Part shown: positions 19,130 through 30,695 of the stretch, piece by piece
How the letters are laid out: every line of letters begins with the position of its first letter
Numbering within the stretch: the first letter of the stretch is position 1
Assembly: GCF_022539665.2 (NCBI RefSeq)
Contig: NC_081335.1
Coordinates: forward strand, 6,634,001-6,698,000
Length of the DNA: 64,000 nt
Direction: 5' to 3'
Origin: Daphnia carinata
Taxonomy: Eukaryota > Arthropoda > Branchiopoda > Diplostraca > Daphniidae
Program-made: the position numbers and the translations under genes
The notes under the pieces: generated by a model
What the model was told of the DNA's origin: nothing
Databases searched by the model: none
Seen by the model: the letters and a program-made list of their open reading frames with translations, nothing else

Positions 19130-19990
19130 TCAAGGTAACGAATAATAGTATGGAGACGGTAACCTGAATAGGAATTCTAGGAACTTTCTTCATTGAATAC
19201 TTTTCATCTGTCTTTGTAGCCCCCTTCATAGCATCATAATATTGTTAAAGCTGATCAAATAATACAAGCAGTAGGGTATTTTACATGGAAGTTATATCAT
19301 CTTGTTTCATTAACTAATCTGCTTACAGAACAAAAGATGATTAAAAACGGGTGCTGATTATCAAAGCTAGAGTTAAGCCAGTCTAGATAAATAAAAATAA
19401 ACATAGTCTGTAACAAATGGGTAGGTGTGTCGGGCTAAATTGAACGCAGGTTTTGGTAAGTCGGATTTTTAAACACGAAAGGGTAGGTTTGTCGGGCTCA
19501 GCTAAACGAGGGGGTAGGTGTGTCGATCAGCTTTCAACAAAGGGTTAGGTATGCCGGTCTGTATTAATAGCTGGGGTAGGTGTGTCGTCCGGAAACGGTT
19601 TCTAACGAAGAGGTAGGTATGTCGGACTGTTTTAATTGAAGGGGTTGGTGTTTTGTTCAATTTCCATCGAAGTGGTAGGTATGTCGGACTGTGTTAATCG
19701 AAGGGGTCCATCAGTTTTAAACGAACGGGTAGGTATGTCTGTCTTAATAAAACAAAAGGGTATATACGACGGCTGTAATTGTAGTATATTTATAACGGGG
19801 TAAATGTGACGGAAGCGTTTTTTTATTTTTTATTGGGTACGTATGTCGGGGTAGCTTTGAAGGGAGATGTTTTTCCATTTTCTGCAGGGGTACGTATATC
19901 GGGGTAGGTTTGTCGTTTTTTGGGGTACGTCTGTCGAAACCTCTAGGTACTTGTGACGGAGGGTAGCACTGTCCTCATGCCAAGTAATAG
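19130..19990 (+). repeat. Right inverted arm with tandem ~33-bp repeats
   Basis: 19130-19405 is the reverse complement of 15413-15660. 19410-19990 holds about 15 degenerate units centred on GGTAGGTRTGTCG, the reverse complement of the left array. The right array is longer than the left by ~270 bp. Confidence 0.8.
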
Positions 19991-20098
19991 ACTAGACATC
20001 AGGTGTGTATGATTCCACTACTCCTCGTCTGGATCAGGAATAGAGAGGTGGGAAGCCGCTTCTTACTATTCAATACGCCGCATCCGCCACAACATGTG

Positions 20099-21242
20099 AG
20101 TTAAAAGGTGTTGTCTATTTCAAAGACTTTGGGACCAACAAAATAGAGTGCTTGTGTTGCCGTCGCTTAACAAAACAATCGGGGATAGGCAATATGTTAC
20201 TTGAAAGAAGTGCCTTCAAATGGTGGGAGATAGAAAAATTTACCAAAATTTTCTTGATGGTAACCAACATACAACTGTGCTCGGCCTTTAATCTTTATTT
20301 TTAAAAGTGATCTCTTATTAGGTTTTAATTAGGAAACTGTCAAGTTATAGAACACCTAATGGTAATCTCATGGCCAGGTTGAAGAAGTCTGACTCAGTAA
20401 CACAGGGTAAACAAGATACAGTTTTCTCCGTTACTATAGTTTTAAACTAATACACCAATAATTTATCTTTTCTAGGCAACTCAAGTGATGACCAGGACTA
20501 TTTTTCCAACCACTTAATGTTACTATCCTTTCCATCGTTGGAAATAGTAATGGCATGTACACTAGTTAGCGTAATAATTCTTCTTCAAAATTTTTTTACA
20601 ATAGATTTAAGCAGGTATGAGTAGCAATGCAATCCCTTTTATAGCGGAACCCGATAATGCTGATGCAAAGAAGTAGATCAAGGTAAGTTCTATGAATGAC
20701 ATTGTTATGGAAACAAATTCATATTTTATTGTCATCTAGCAGGATTCTCTTCCTTTATAGAGGACAACCATGGTGTAGTTGTTGTTGTCCAAGAACAGGC
20801 AGCTGATATTGGTTTGGTGGAACTCATTTTAGCAAATAATAATGTTAATTGCTTTAGAGTTCTTAGTCTCAGGTCTCAGCCAACTACGTCATCAACATGA
20901 AATATCCCTCTACGTTCACCAAATGCTGTAAGTGTCATTGAGAAGTTTTGTTTCACATTAGTTTTTGTTAACCATGTCCATGAAATTTTTGATTTTTCAA
21001 ACAACACAGATTTCAAAGGAATATATTATTTTATTTATTCTACCCATATATAATCCGGTAGTGAGTAAAAATTTTAAGTATCCCTCTAAAAATTAAGTCG
21101 TTTAGTTGCCTACTGAATTATCCAGTAGGCAGGGTAGTATAGTTAAAACTTAAGTATCTTATTTCAATTAAGTGCGGAAATAAAATCCAGTACGCTGGCC
21201 TTTTTTAAGTATTAAAAATGAAGTATTCAGTCGCCGCTGTGT
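20099..21242 (+). mobile_element. Family M2 element, 3' part (continuation of 14515-15021)
   Basis: Colinear with 56209-57245, from GAGTTAAAAG through the exon-like blocks (AACTCAAGTGATGACCAGG near 20476, GAGGACAACCATGGTGTAG near 20760, GGTCTCAGCC near 20873) to the terminal GTCGCCGCTGTGT. Removing 15022-20098 restores a contiguous element. Confidence 0.85.
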
Positions 21243-21654
21243 ACACTTCATTTTTCACCACTTAAGGCCCACATTTTTGCCCACAACGTGGTGTATGATT
21301 TCCAGGTACACTTAATCCCACTAAACCCCAATTTTTTAGTGTACCCATAGGCTTATCACTTCCCTTATTTGTGGGGTACCTTACTAAATAAATGGGGACT
21401 AAATAAGCGAATTCTCACTTATTAGTGGGCTAACAATTTTTACTGTGTACATCTTAACAGGAGTTTTGAGTGGAATTTTTAACGTTTAAATTACGGTAAA
21501 TAAAGTGGAATAACGACAACAAAAAAATGAAAACCAATTTGCTTATTTAACGTTAAACAGTCTAGTTCGTTAACTATTGTTTATTAACTGTAAAACCTGA
21601 AAGCTGTAGGTAGGCAAACGTAGTAGGGCATGTTTTTCAATTCCTTCTATTGTA

Positions 21655-24600
21655 TTATTCATTTGGCTGATTTTTTTTCAAGTCAACAAGAAGATGAGTG
21701 TAGAGTGGTGTTAATTGTTTTTTTACTAACACATATTTAAGGTCACTCAGACCATCATATGTTTGTCGGTCACCCCCTTCTTTATACAACCAGTCCCGAT
21801 CCGGATTGGGATTTGACCAGGCATGGTCCAGCATTTTATAGCGGGCAATATGAACAAGCGATGGCTCACTTTCAAACAATCTTGTTACCATAAGATTATG
21901 GCGTAATAAGCGACGGTATAAGTCATCATCTTCACTGCCCCAGCCCCAAAATAAATTGGAGAAGCCATTAACAAGCTGAAAGTTGGTTGTTAAAAAAGCG
22001 TTAACGCCTCCAAAATAACTGTTTGGGGCCGGCCTTAAGTTTAAAACCAGAAAAATCTTTATTATTGCTCTCCGATAGTACAAAACTACGAAATAAATGT
22101 AAAATTTTTTCTCATACTTGTAATCGTAAATGTCCATTAAAAATGCCATTTGTCTTGGTTTTCCATCTTCTGGACATCTGTAAGTATTTCTGTCATCTTC
22201 GGGAAGTAGATCAACGTCATGAAAAATAATACACTTAAAAGAATCTAGTTTGGTGGCCTCTTTATATCCAATATTCATTAGCATTCCTCGGTTGAATGGC
22301 AAATCATCTGAATTTTGATTAAATTATACTTCCATTCAAATAAATAAGTTTTTTCATACCAAATTGTTCTATGACAAAAACTGTGTATGTAAGTTGCTGA
22401 CGTCGTAGAAACGGATGCATGTATCGCAGAAATATTTTTAAATGATGATGCCTTTGTCGGTATGGTACTATTATGGCTACTTTTTCTCGTGAATGACAGT
22501 TTGTGGGTTCGTATCTCCCACCAATTTTAAGTCCTGGCTCTTCGTTATCGTTGTTTAATAATTCAGATAACATCGATGAAATGTTTAACCAGCCAACTGT
22601 TTGAAGTAAAATGGAAATAAAATTGTGGTGTATTTCCACACAGCAACGACTGGATACTTAATTAAGGGTCTTTCAGTAGGGAAAAGCTGCTGAAAAAATT
22701 AAGTATCTTAAAATGATGCTTAATTTTGAAAAAAACTTAAAATTTGCCTTCCCTTACTGAAATCAAATTTCTAACCTTTCCCTTCTTTTTAAAGTATGGA
22801 TTTTTTTTAAGCACTACATACAGCTTTTTAAAGTTACAAAAATTGGTTTAAGTGCATAAAATATTTAAGTATCTTGCAAAGCAGATAATAATACAACGAC
22901 ATCAGGAACAATATCGTATTACGATATTATAGCAACAGTTAACATGGCAACCCCTGTTATTGCCATATGCTGTAAAGATTTTAATCTAAGAAAAAGACGT
23001 ACACGTAACACGTACGAACAAATACAAGATGAAAAAAGTGAAAAACTAATTTTTTGTATTTTTGTTATGTGGCAACGCTAAAAAATTCCAGTGTTTGAGG
23101 AAAAATTCCATTACTGTTCAAAAGTGATGGAAAATTTTTGTTTATTTCGAAAATCATGTGAACACATGTTAGAAAAGTGGTTGTCTATTTCAAAGACATT
23201 GTGACCAACATAATAAAGTGCTTGTGTTGCCGACACTTAACGACACAAGCAGGGATAGGCAATATGTTACTTGAAAAAGTGTTCTTCAAATGGTGGGAGA
23301 TGGTGAAATTTACCTAAATTTCCTTGATGGTAACCAACATACAACTGTGCCCGGCCTTAAAATCTTTCTTTTTAAAGCTGATCTCTAAATAGGTTTTTAA
23401 TTCGGAAACTGCCAAGTTATAGTACACCTAATGGAAATCTCATGGCCGGGTTGAAGAAGTCTGACGCAGTAGCAGGGTAAAATAGATAAAGTTTTTTCCG
23501 TTACTATAGTTTTAAACTAATACAACAATAATTAATCTTTTCTAGGAAACTCAAGTGATGACCAGGACTATTTTTCCAACAACTAAATGTAACTATATCC
23601 TTTCCACCATTGGTAATAGTAGTTGCACTTACACTAGTTAGCGTAATAATTTTTCTTCAAAACTTTTACAATAGATTCAAGCAGGTATTAGTAGCAATAC
23701 AATCCCTTTTATAGGGGAAAACGATAATGCTGATGCAAAGAAATCGATCAAGGTAAGTTCTATGAATGACGTTGTTAAGATTACCAATTCATATTTGGTT
23801 GTCATCTACACAGCAGCAACAAGATACTTAATTAAGGGTCTTACAGTAGGGAAAAGCTACTGAAAAAATTAAGTATATTAAGATGACACTTAATTTTGAA
23901 AAAAGATACTTAAAATTTGCCTTACCCTACTGAAAGCAAATGTCTAACCTTTTGTTTGTTTTTTAAGTATGGTAAATTTTTTTAAAGTACTGCTTGCAGC
24001 TTTTTAAGTGTTCAAAAATTGATTTAAGTGCTTAAAATATTTAAGTATCTTGCAAAGCAGATAATAATACAACCACATGAGGAACAATATCATATTACGA
24101 TATTATAACAACAGTTAACATGGCATTCCCTATCATTCCCAAATGCTGTTAAGGTTTTTAAAAGATCAAGACGTACAAATACAAAATGGAAAAAGGAAAA
24201 AACTAATCCTTGTATTTTTGTTACGCGGCAACGCTTAAAAATTCTAGCGTTTGGGGAAAAATTTCAACACTGAGTTAAAAGTGGTTGTCTATTTCAAAGA
24301 CATCGCGACCAACAAAAAAAAATGCTTAATGGTAACCAACATAAAACAAAGTAGGGGAGGTAGGGCGCAATTTGAACGCACGGCAATTGAAACGAAAATT
24401 CTACCACTTCAAGTATGTAAGAGATTTAGTTTTAAAAATTTGAGCTAACGCGAATTAGGGTTGTACATTTTTAGAAAAAATTGGAGGCTTTAGACTCTAA
24501 AAGTTTTTGAGTTATCCCAGAAAGTTATTTTTCGACTGTCCATTTGTAGTTTTTGCCCAGACAATTTTTTCGTTTTCACACCTAAAACGATGGAGGAAAT

Positions 24601-27600
24601 CATTAAAAAAGGTCTTGAATCATTCATCGTTCATTAAGCTATAAACTGATAACATTAATTTTTTCCTAGCTAAATTTTAAAAAATTTTAAATCGGAGCGG
24701 AAAATATTTTTTAGAGCCTATAGCGGCTGCTGCTGCCGCCGTAGCGACCTTGAATATTTTCCGCTCCGATTTAAAAAGTAGATAAGTAGGAAAATCGGCA
24801 ACTATGCGGGATGGGAAGATAGCGCAAATTTCCTTGGAATAAAAATTTGCCGTTTTTAACTCAAAATTAGAGTGATTCTGCATATGGCATGATATGCAAA
24901 ATCCCATATTAGATTATAATTTAAATGATGCTTTTTTTTAAGCCCAAAAACGCCCTCGTAGCCCCATTTATCGTCGCGTACATGAGAGCCAAAGTAGCCC
25001 CATTTACTACTGGCCCTCTCGTCTGTCCGGAAACTTTTGCCAGCTATTTTAAAAGGCCTTTCCCGTGAAAGAAAAATTCACAAAAAAAAATCATGTATAA
25101 AACTAATCTTAAGGAAAAATTTCATTTTCAGAATCATCTATGTCCGATGATTAGTATATTTTTAAGAGTTTAAAGAAAAACCGGTTTTTCCATAAGCCGC
25201 TCTCGGCTGTCCGGAAACTTTCGGCAGGTACTGTATATAACTCCGAAAGTGGATAATAATTTTAAGCACTCATCCAAAAATTTTGTAGAATAGTTGCCTA
25301 CTGAATTATTCAGTAGGCGGGGAGGTATAGGTAAAACTTAAGTATCCTATTTCAATTAAGTGCGGAACTAAAATCCAGTATGCTGGCCTTAATTGGAAAG
25401 CATAACTTTTCCGAAATTATGTAGATCTCTTATGTAGCTATGTTTTTATAAAATCGAATTAATTTATATTAATATTTTTATATGCAAATTCAAAGCTTAA
25501 TGGCTAAAGTAGCGTTTCAAATTTACGTCCTTGAAGTCGTCCATTATTGCCGCCCGTCGATATTGCCTGAGGCTACTTGACCAAAATTGGCCAATAGCAA
25601 AAAAGTGTAATGTCACCCCAGCAGACGAAATTTAAATGTCAAAGCCGGTGTGTAAGCGATTTAGCGCAAGAAAAAAAAGCGCTTTGGTTAGAAGGGGCTT
25701 CGTAAAACCTTTGGCTTAAGCTAACTGTTTGGCTCAATGCAAGAGCCAAACGGTTGGCCTAGGAGACGGAGACCAAGTTGAGATAAATTGCCAAATAAAG
25801 CCTTTAACATTTCCTAACTTAATAAATATCGTTTGCTGGTAGGCTTGTACATATCGTCTGCATTTTGTTATTAATTTTTTTACAACCATAAAAAATGTTT
25901 ACCTGTGCCGAACCCTCGCAAAAAAAATTGTTTTCTCTAGCTGAGATAACTGGCTACAAATCTACATATTGTTTAGCTTTGTTGGCCAATTTTTGTATTC
26001 GTGAGGAACAAAAATAAATTTTTCGTTCCAACTGCCCCCTCTCTGCTCGTGGAATTAAGGACTTTTCAATTGTAGAAAAATGTACAAGTTTTAGAATTTA
26101 AAAGTTTTGGAGATACTGTATATCGAAATTTTTTTTAATATCCTTGAGTTTTTTTTGTAGAACATGTTTTGTTTCACTCCTAAGGAGCTTTGTTAAATTG
26201 ATGTAAGATTAGCCATAAATGATTCAGAATTCATTTTCCTACATTATATATATATTCGTCGACTTTGGCCATAAAGCTTGGATGTCAGTTATTGAAGATT
26301 TTTTAAGCATTTTCATTTTCAGTTTTTAGCTGATACACCACAAGACAGCACAGCAGTTAAAGAAAAACGCCAAAAGAAGGCTTGAGTAGCTGAAATTTAG
26401 CCTGGGAAAGTACCTCACTTTAGAATTCGAAATGTCTTAATTAAAATAATTGCAAAATAAAAAAAAAATCTCATGTTTTCACACCTTTTCAAATATATTG
26501 GTAGTCTACTGCAAAAGCTAGCCTAGGATTGGTCTTTAGTTCAATACAAATTCACTGTCTGTCCCTGCGAGCATTAAGGAGAATTTTGAAAACCAAGATT
26601 TATGGCCAAAAGCAATGTTTGAAATGTAGGGTTCGGCCCGCCTTCAATGGCTAGGTATTTAGGCCGAATCGGTAGGCCTTCTTGGTTGAAACATTGGATC
26701 CGGTGCGTAACGGTTTTCGGTGACTTTGTGCGCATTACCTACCTAAGAATCCCGTGGATAACGCAATATCGCAACTGATTCCATTACCCGGTTCGCATCA
26801 TTTTTTTCCCCGGCTAGCTTCTCCCTAAATAACTAATAGCCTACATACATTACAACATATTACCAATTTTGTTTATTATATTAAATGTATAGGATAGCGG
26901 GTTGAACTGAGATGCGAGACAATTGAAACAACAAATCCAGCTCTCGACGTATGAGAAATAGAGTTTTGAAAATCATTAGAACAATAAGAATGAGCGCCGT
27001 TGTTGTTTGGGAAAGTTGCTGACCGAAAAAGTTTTCGAGATATTTAAAATTTAAACTTTGAGGTCCACATTATTCTTCTTTAACTTTGATTTTTCAGTTT
27101 TACGCACTAAATGCTAAAACAATTTTTGATGACTAGTAATACCTGAGCTTAGGCCTATTGTTTCACAGTAAAGTGACGGTGCTATTGGTTAATACTATAG
27201 TTCATTGGCGCTTATGGAAAAACCCATATTACAAACCCCCAATATCCGTGTTTTAATTACCACGATATTTTTGCGTTTTCAAAAGTTTAGGTGTTTCATA
27301 AGGTTAATCAATTTACGGCTATTAATTTTTGTGTAACTCCATCAAAAATAATTGTGTAACTTAGATAATTTGGTACATAACTGTATATTTTTTGGCTGAA
27401 ATTATTTTAGGTGGACTAAAAATAAACCAAGTGTTCCAATTTACCCGACTCTGTCCTAATTTCGTTTTTTAAAGAACTTTCCCTAGAGTTACACTTGAGT
27501 TAAAAAATGTTGATATTAATTATTCAATAAATAGATGTACAAAGTATTTAGAAAAGTTAAGGGCGTTGATTTTCAGGAAGATGGCAACATTTTTCTGCAA

Positions 27601-29649
27601 TATCTGTTCTGACTGCCGAGATGTCACTATTTTGGCTTACTGTAGCTTCCTAATGAAAAACACGATATCGCAACTTTCCCGATGCCGTGTTCCATTTGCC
27701 TAGAAATTCTGGCAATCGAAACACTTGAAGCGATTTTATTTTATTTTTTCAATTTAAGTTCATTTGTTTTTAGATAACTATACTTTAAAATGGTATTCAG
27801 CAGCTGAAATAAAACGCTACAGCCCTAAATAGTTTTTAGAAAAAATTTTTTAGTTTTACTTTTACAGGTAAAAAAAAATCTAAAAACTGTATTAATGCAC
27901 TCCTTCCTTCTCCACTATACGAATACTTTAAGCAGTTCTTTTAGAACATTAAGTAAGACAAAACGCACGCTGGTTTTTTAAAATATGAAAATCTTAATAT
28001 TCAATCGTTGTGCATACTTCTTGATTCGTTTCTATTGCTTACGTAAAAATAATAAAACAAAATAATGGTTTAAAAACACGTGTTTGAATAAAAATTTACT
28101 GTAGAAGTGAGATATCTAGGGGAAAGGAGGCCTTGAATTTTTAAAAGTTACTAAAAAGTGTTAAAGCGTCACGGATAACTTGCGCCTTAGATAGGGAAAA
28201 TTGCACTGTAATTATAATTAGTTCTATGTAAATTTCTTACGGAAACAGTTTTGTTGCTTACTGATAACTAATTAAGCTAATTGATTTTTATACCATGCCG
28301 ATAAAATTAAAACACGAAAAAATCTTGAAAATTGAAAGCTTTTCAAGTACGAAATTTTTTCGACTCATAAATTTTTATATAAACAAAATACGTTTCTGAA
28401 AATTTGAGGGGCAACAGAACTACTTTTGATGTTTTCAGTTAGTAGTCACTCTAAAATCAAAAACAGAGACTTAGCAATCATTTCCAGTTTCGATGTAGTG
28501 AATACATTTAGCTTGTATTGTGCTTCAATCACATGCTCGCACTCTACTCTATTCATACGTTGATCACTGCATTCAGTTTTTCAACATTTTAAAATTAACT
28601 CCTTTGTCTTCCTCTTTTCCTTCGCAAGACATGGTTTTTCGCGTTGCCAACAAAGTGACTCTCGTGGTGCCTTACTTAATGTTGGTCTGAGAATGGTTGA
28701 TGTTCTTACTTCTTTATCTTCACGGACAGAGGCATGAATTTCTCTTTGTTTTTTATCCGCTTTTGTCGACTTGGGCTGGGAAATCGAATACTTAGTGCTT
28801 TGCCTTTCCCCAGCTCTATTTCCCTGATAGTACCTCTGTCGGCAATGAGGAAAACCATTTTTTGTGATGAAAAAGCTCGCTCGTCACCAACCAAAAAAAT
28901 TCCCACTAATACATTGTGTTGGTTTAATTGAAATTACTTGTAGGAGGAAATGCTTAGATAGTGTTCCATCGAACAGTTTAGAAATCGTATTTAAATAAAA
29001 TGCATTACATAAAAAAATGATTTTTTAAATAACATGGTAATTCCTATAAATTAATAGTAATTCCCAGTTTTTGCAGGACTGAATTTTATTGCTATTCCCG
29101 AAAAAGGAGATTTGCCAATCTGTCCTCGGGTCAACTAGTCTCAATCACTGCTGCAAGTAATTACTGCATAAAATGTAATCGTAAAATTGTGTAATAAATA
29201 TTGATACAGATAACTAATTTAACCGAAAAATCGCAAAAATTCCCAAAAATAGGCAAGTCTAAGGGGGGAAGAAAAGAACTGTACCATTTCTTACCCAATA
29301 AAGGTGACCTAGTAGGACAATCATTTTTTGACTGCATTCGAATTTTGAGAGATAATTCGTTACGTAAATCCGTTGACTCTACACGCTTAGCATAGATCAC
29401 GCCATTCACCCAATTAAGCCTACGATGTGATATCGTTTCATTGGGCCCCTGTGATCCATTAAAGCTGGCATTTGATGATTGGACGCTTAAAAAAGGCTCA
29501 TCTTTCAAACTTGAAATAACTTGATTGTCAAACGTATAGAAAAATATTAAGGACACAAAACAACTGACGAGCGATGAAAAAATAAAAACATAAGTAATGG
29601 CAAATATTTTGTTCCGGATAAGCCATTGTCCGATTAACCTGGTGGTCAT
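21655..29649 (-). CDS. Beta-1,4-galactosyltransferase-family enzyme, gene A (4 exons)
   Basis: Exons on the minus strand are 29295-29649, 22360-22596, 22118-22307 and 21655-22033. All have GT-AG borders, phases 1, 1 and 2 fit, and the sum is 1161 nt (386 residues plus stop). The product is a type II Golgi enzyme. A short cytoplasmic tail is followed by a membrane segment (~15-39), a stem, then the family start SPLLVGW at the first junction. Other landmarks are CHSR and IIVPYRQR (nucleotide-binding start), FNRGMLMNIG, the metal-binding DVD (228-230), KPAPNSYFGG with Tyr267 at the donor-specificity position, GWGSEDDDLYRR (291-302) and RYKMLDH (metal-binding His). A beta-1,4-Gal or GalNAc transfer role is expected; Tyr267 favours Gal. 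Introns are 6.7 kb, 52 nt and 84 nt. AATAAA on this strand lies at 21580-21585. Confidence 0.9.
22638..23807 (+). mobile_element. Family M2 element, copy in gene A intron 1
   Basis: Starts with ACACAGCAACGACTGGATAC 42 bp upstream (in gene orientation) of the gene A exon 2 boundary and follows the M2 order to GTCATCT at 23807. There another M2 copy begins, so its last ~470 bp are missing. It keeps open exon-like pieces, for example GISSNTIPFIGENDNADAKK before a GTAAGT donor at 23753. Confidence 0.85.
23808..24353 (+). mobile_element. Family M2 element, partial copy inserted in tandem
   Basis: Starts ACACAGCAGCAACAAGATAC and runs to 24353, where M1 copy 5 begins at a TA. It has the same internal deletion as the copy at 55738 (the end of the AT-rich 5' part joins directly to GTTGTCTATTTC), so these two share a subfamily. 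Confidence 0.8.
24685..24776. repeat. Perfect 24-bp-arm inverted repeat with CAG/CTG-like loop
   Basis: 24685-24708 and 24753-24776 are exact reverse complements (arms contain AATCGGAGCGGAAAATATT). The 44-base loop contains GGCTGCTGCTGCCGCC and is GC-rich against an AT-rich background. It may be a small palindromic element or a structured RNA in the gene A intron. Confidence 0.85.
25236..25392 (+). repeat. Family M2 3'-end fragment
   Basis: Matches 57050-57210 (GCCTACTGAATTATTCAGTAGGC palindrome region, then CAATTAAGTGCGGAA), stopping at GCTGGCCTT before the final terminal repeat. Confidence 0.8.
26047..29294. other. Remainder of gene A intron 1
   Basis: AT-rich intronic sequence with diverged repeats. 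About 26890-27450 looks like an old relative of family M1 (GACAATTGAAACAACAAAT and similar words). 27480-27920 is similar to 41760-42135. No exon with splice-compatible coding sequence was found, and the phases of exons 1 and 2 already fit. Confidence 0.5.
27480..27920 (+). repeat. Diverged dispersed repeat, copy 1
   Basis: Weakly but colinearly similar to 41760-42135 (blocks TATTAATTATTCAATA, GAAAATTAAGGGC-like, AATATCTGTTCTGACTGCCG-like, CTTGAAG). It is probably an ancient M1-related element. Confidence 0.5.
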
Positions 29650-30039
29650 GGCTACACTACGTTTGAATGCTTTCGAAACATAAAGCTTAAAAGCGAGAAT
29701 TCGTCTTTGGAGGTGGCCTTAGAACCTTAGCTTTGATATACTAAAAATTTTGTTTGCTGAGAGCAAACGTTCCGTTGCAAATTGACTCTTTCAAATTTCG
29801 TCAAAAAAAGTAAATAGGTCCTACGTCCAATCACTTTTCAGCAGTTTCACACATAGTTTCCATCTTGAATAGCGAACTTTGACATCTTTTTGGGGTAATA
29901 CACACCCCTGCTAATTCAGGTACACATTGAAAGGAAACTTACGAAAAAAACAAAGCATGTTTTTGTCTCTATTCCCGCAAACCTTCCATCATTTTCAAGC
30001 ATTGATGTTAGGTTTATTACCGAAAGTAAACCCGATAAA

Positions 30040-30693
30040 TATTCATGTAGAGAATATTAGTGTGCCATATTAATAAGTGAATTGAAATGTGTAGCCCAGT
30101 GTTCCTCTGATTGGTATTGCAGTATGTATATTAGTGCCTCACTTTTTTTATGCCTATTAGGAATTCAATGTAAAGTCGTGAATTACCTTGCTCGTACACG
30201 GACAAGAATAGAAATGCTGTTACATTATAGGACAGTTCATCGAGGCAATCATATATTTGATGTATTTTGTTTGACTGGTTGTGATAGAAGATATCGATGG
30301 GCTAACGAAACAATTGAAGTCTCCATATCCAAGTTTCTTTGAACAAAATATTGAAGCAATAGACCTAACACCTGATTAGTCGGAAGAAGTAGATGCAAGT
30401 TACGAAAAGAAATGCATGATCTAAATTCTCCCCAAAAAGTAAATGCTTCAGAAGCCACAAAACTAGTACATTGCACTTACTTAATCTTCTATATGCGTGA
30501 ACTCAAAAATAAATTTTATTTTCTTTACAATGACTGTATTATATCTACTTCGTATGTCTGAGGAAAGAAAATTTAACAAGTAGATTTGCTGTCTGTGATA
30601 GAAGCAACAAAAGATTTTGTTTAAAAAAATTATTCCTGTTCTGTTCAAAATAATCTCCTCACTGAGTGATGGCAACTGAACTCACGTCAAGAG
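30040..30693 (+). pseudogene. Truncated relic of the C2H2 transposase-like gene
   Basis: Matches 52643-53330 in order: ATG-proximal exon border, then the zinc-finger exon (TRTRIEMLLHYRTVHRG...CLTGCDRRYR), then the acidic linker, then the region ending SLSDGN. The finger is broken after CDRRYR, the following reading frame is disrupted, and the copy stops at 30693 where M1 copy 2 starts at a TA. It cannot encode a product. It lies ~390 bp upstream of gene A's start codon; the larger copy is ~3 kb upstream of gene B's. Confidence 0.75.
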
Positions 30694-30695
30694 TA

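Larger units (their letters stand above)
15022..20091. mobile_element. 5.07-kb insertion with long inverted arms (foldback-like), carrying a RING gene
   Basis: This segment interrupts an M2 element and is bounded by ACATGTG on both sides (15015-15021 and 20092-20098), the expected target duplication. Its two sides are inverted copies of each other: 15108-15660 and 19130-19990 align in reverse complement. The outer part of each arm is a degenerate array of ~33-bp units (reading GGTAGGTATGTCGGACTG on the plus strand at the right). The inner parts also align (AATCATCTTTT, GAAACAAGATGAT, ATCAGCTTTAACA, TATTCAATGAAGAA). The extreme ends do not match each other, so the left arm has probably lost its tip. 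The centre holds a small RING gene and no recognisable transposase. Foldback (FB) elements of Drosophila have the same arm structure; kinship is inference. Confidence 0.75.
24354..26046 (+). mobile_element. Family M1 element, copy 5 (interrupted)
   Basis: The left end (GGGGAGGTAGGGCGC) follows TA at 24352-24353. Sequence matches M1 to about 24680 and again from about 25890 (ACCTGTGCCGAACCC) to a decayed right end near 26046. The middle holds a perfect hairpin (24685-24776) and the end fragment of an M2 element (about 25236-25392). Confidence 0.75.

Noticed and set aside
28706-28931. Overlapping open frames on both strands in gene A intron 1
   Set aside because: No family features, and splice phases of gene A do not need an extra exon.
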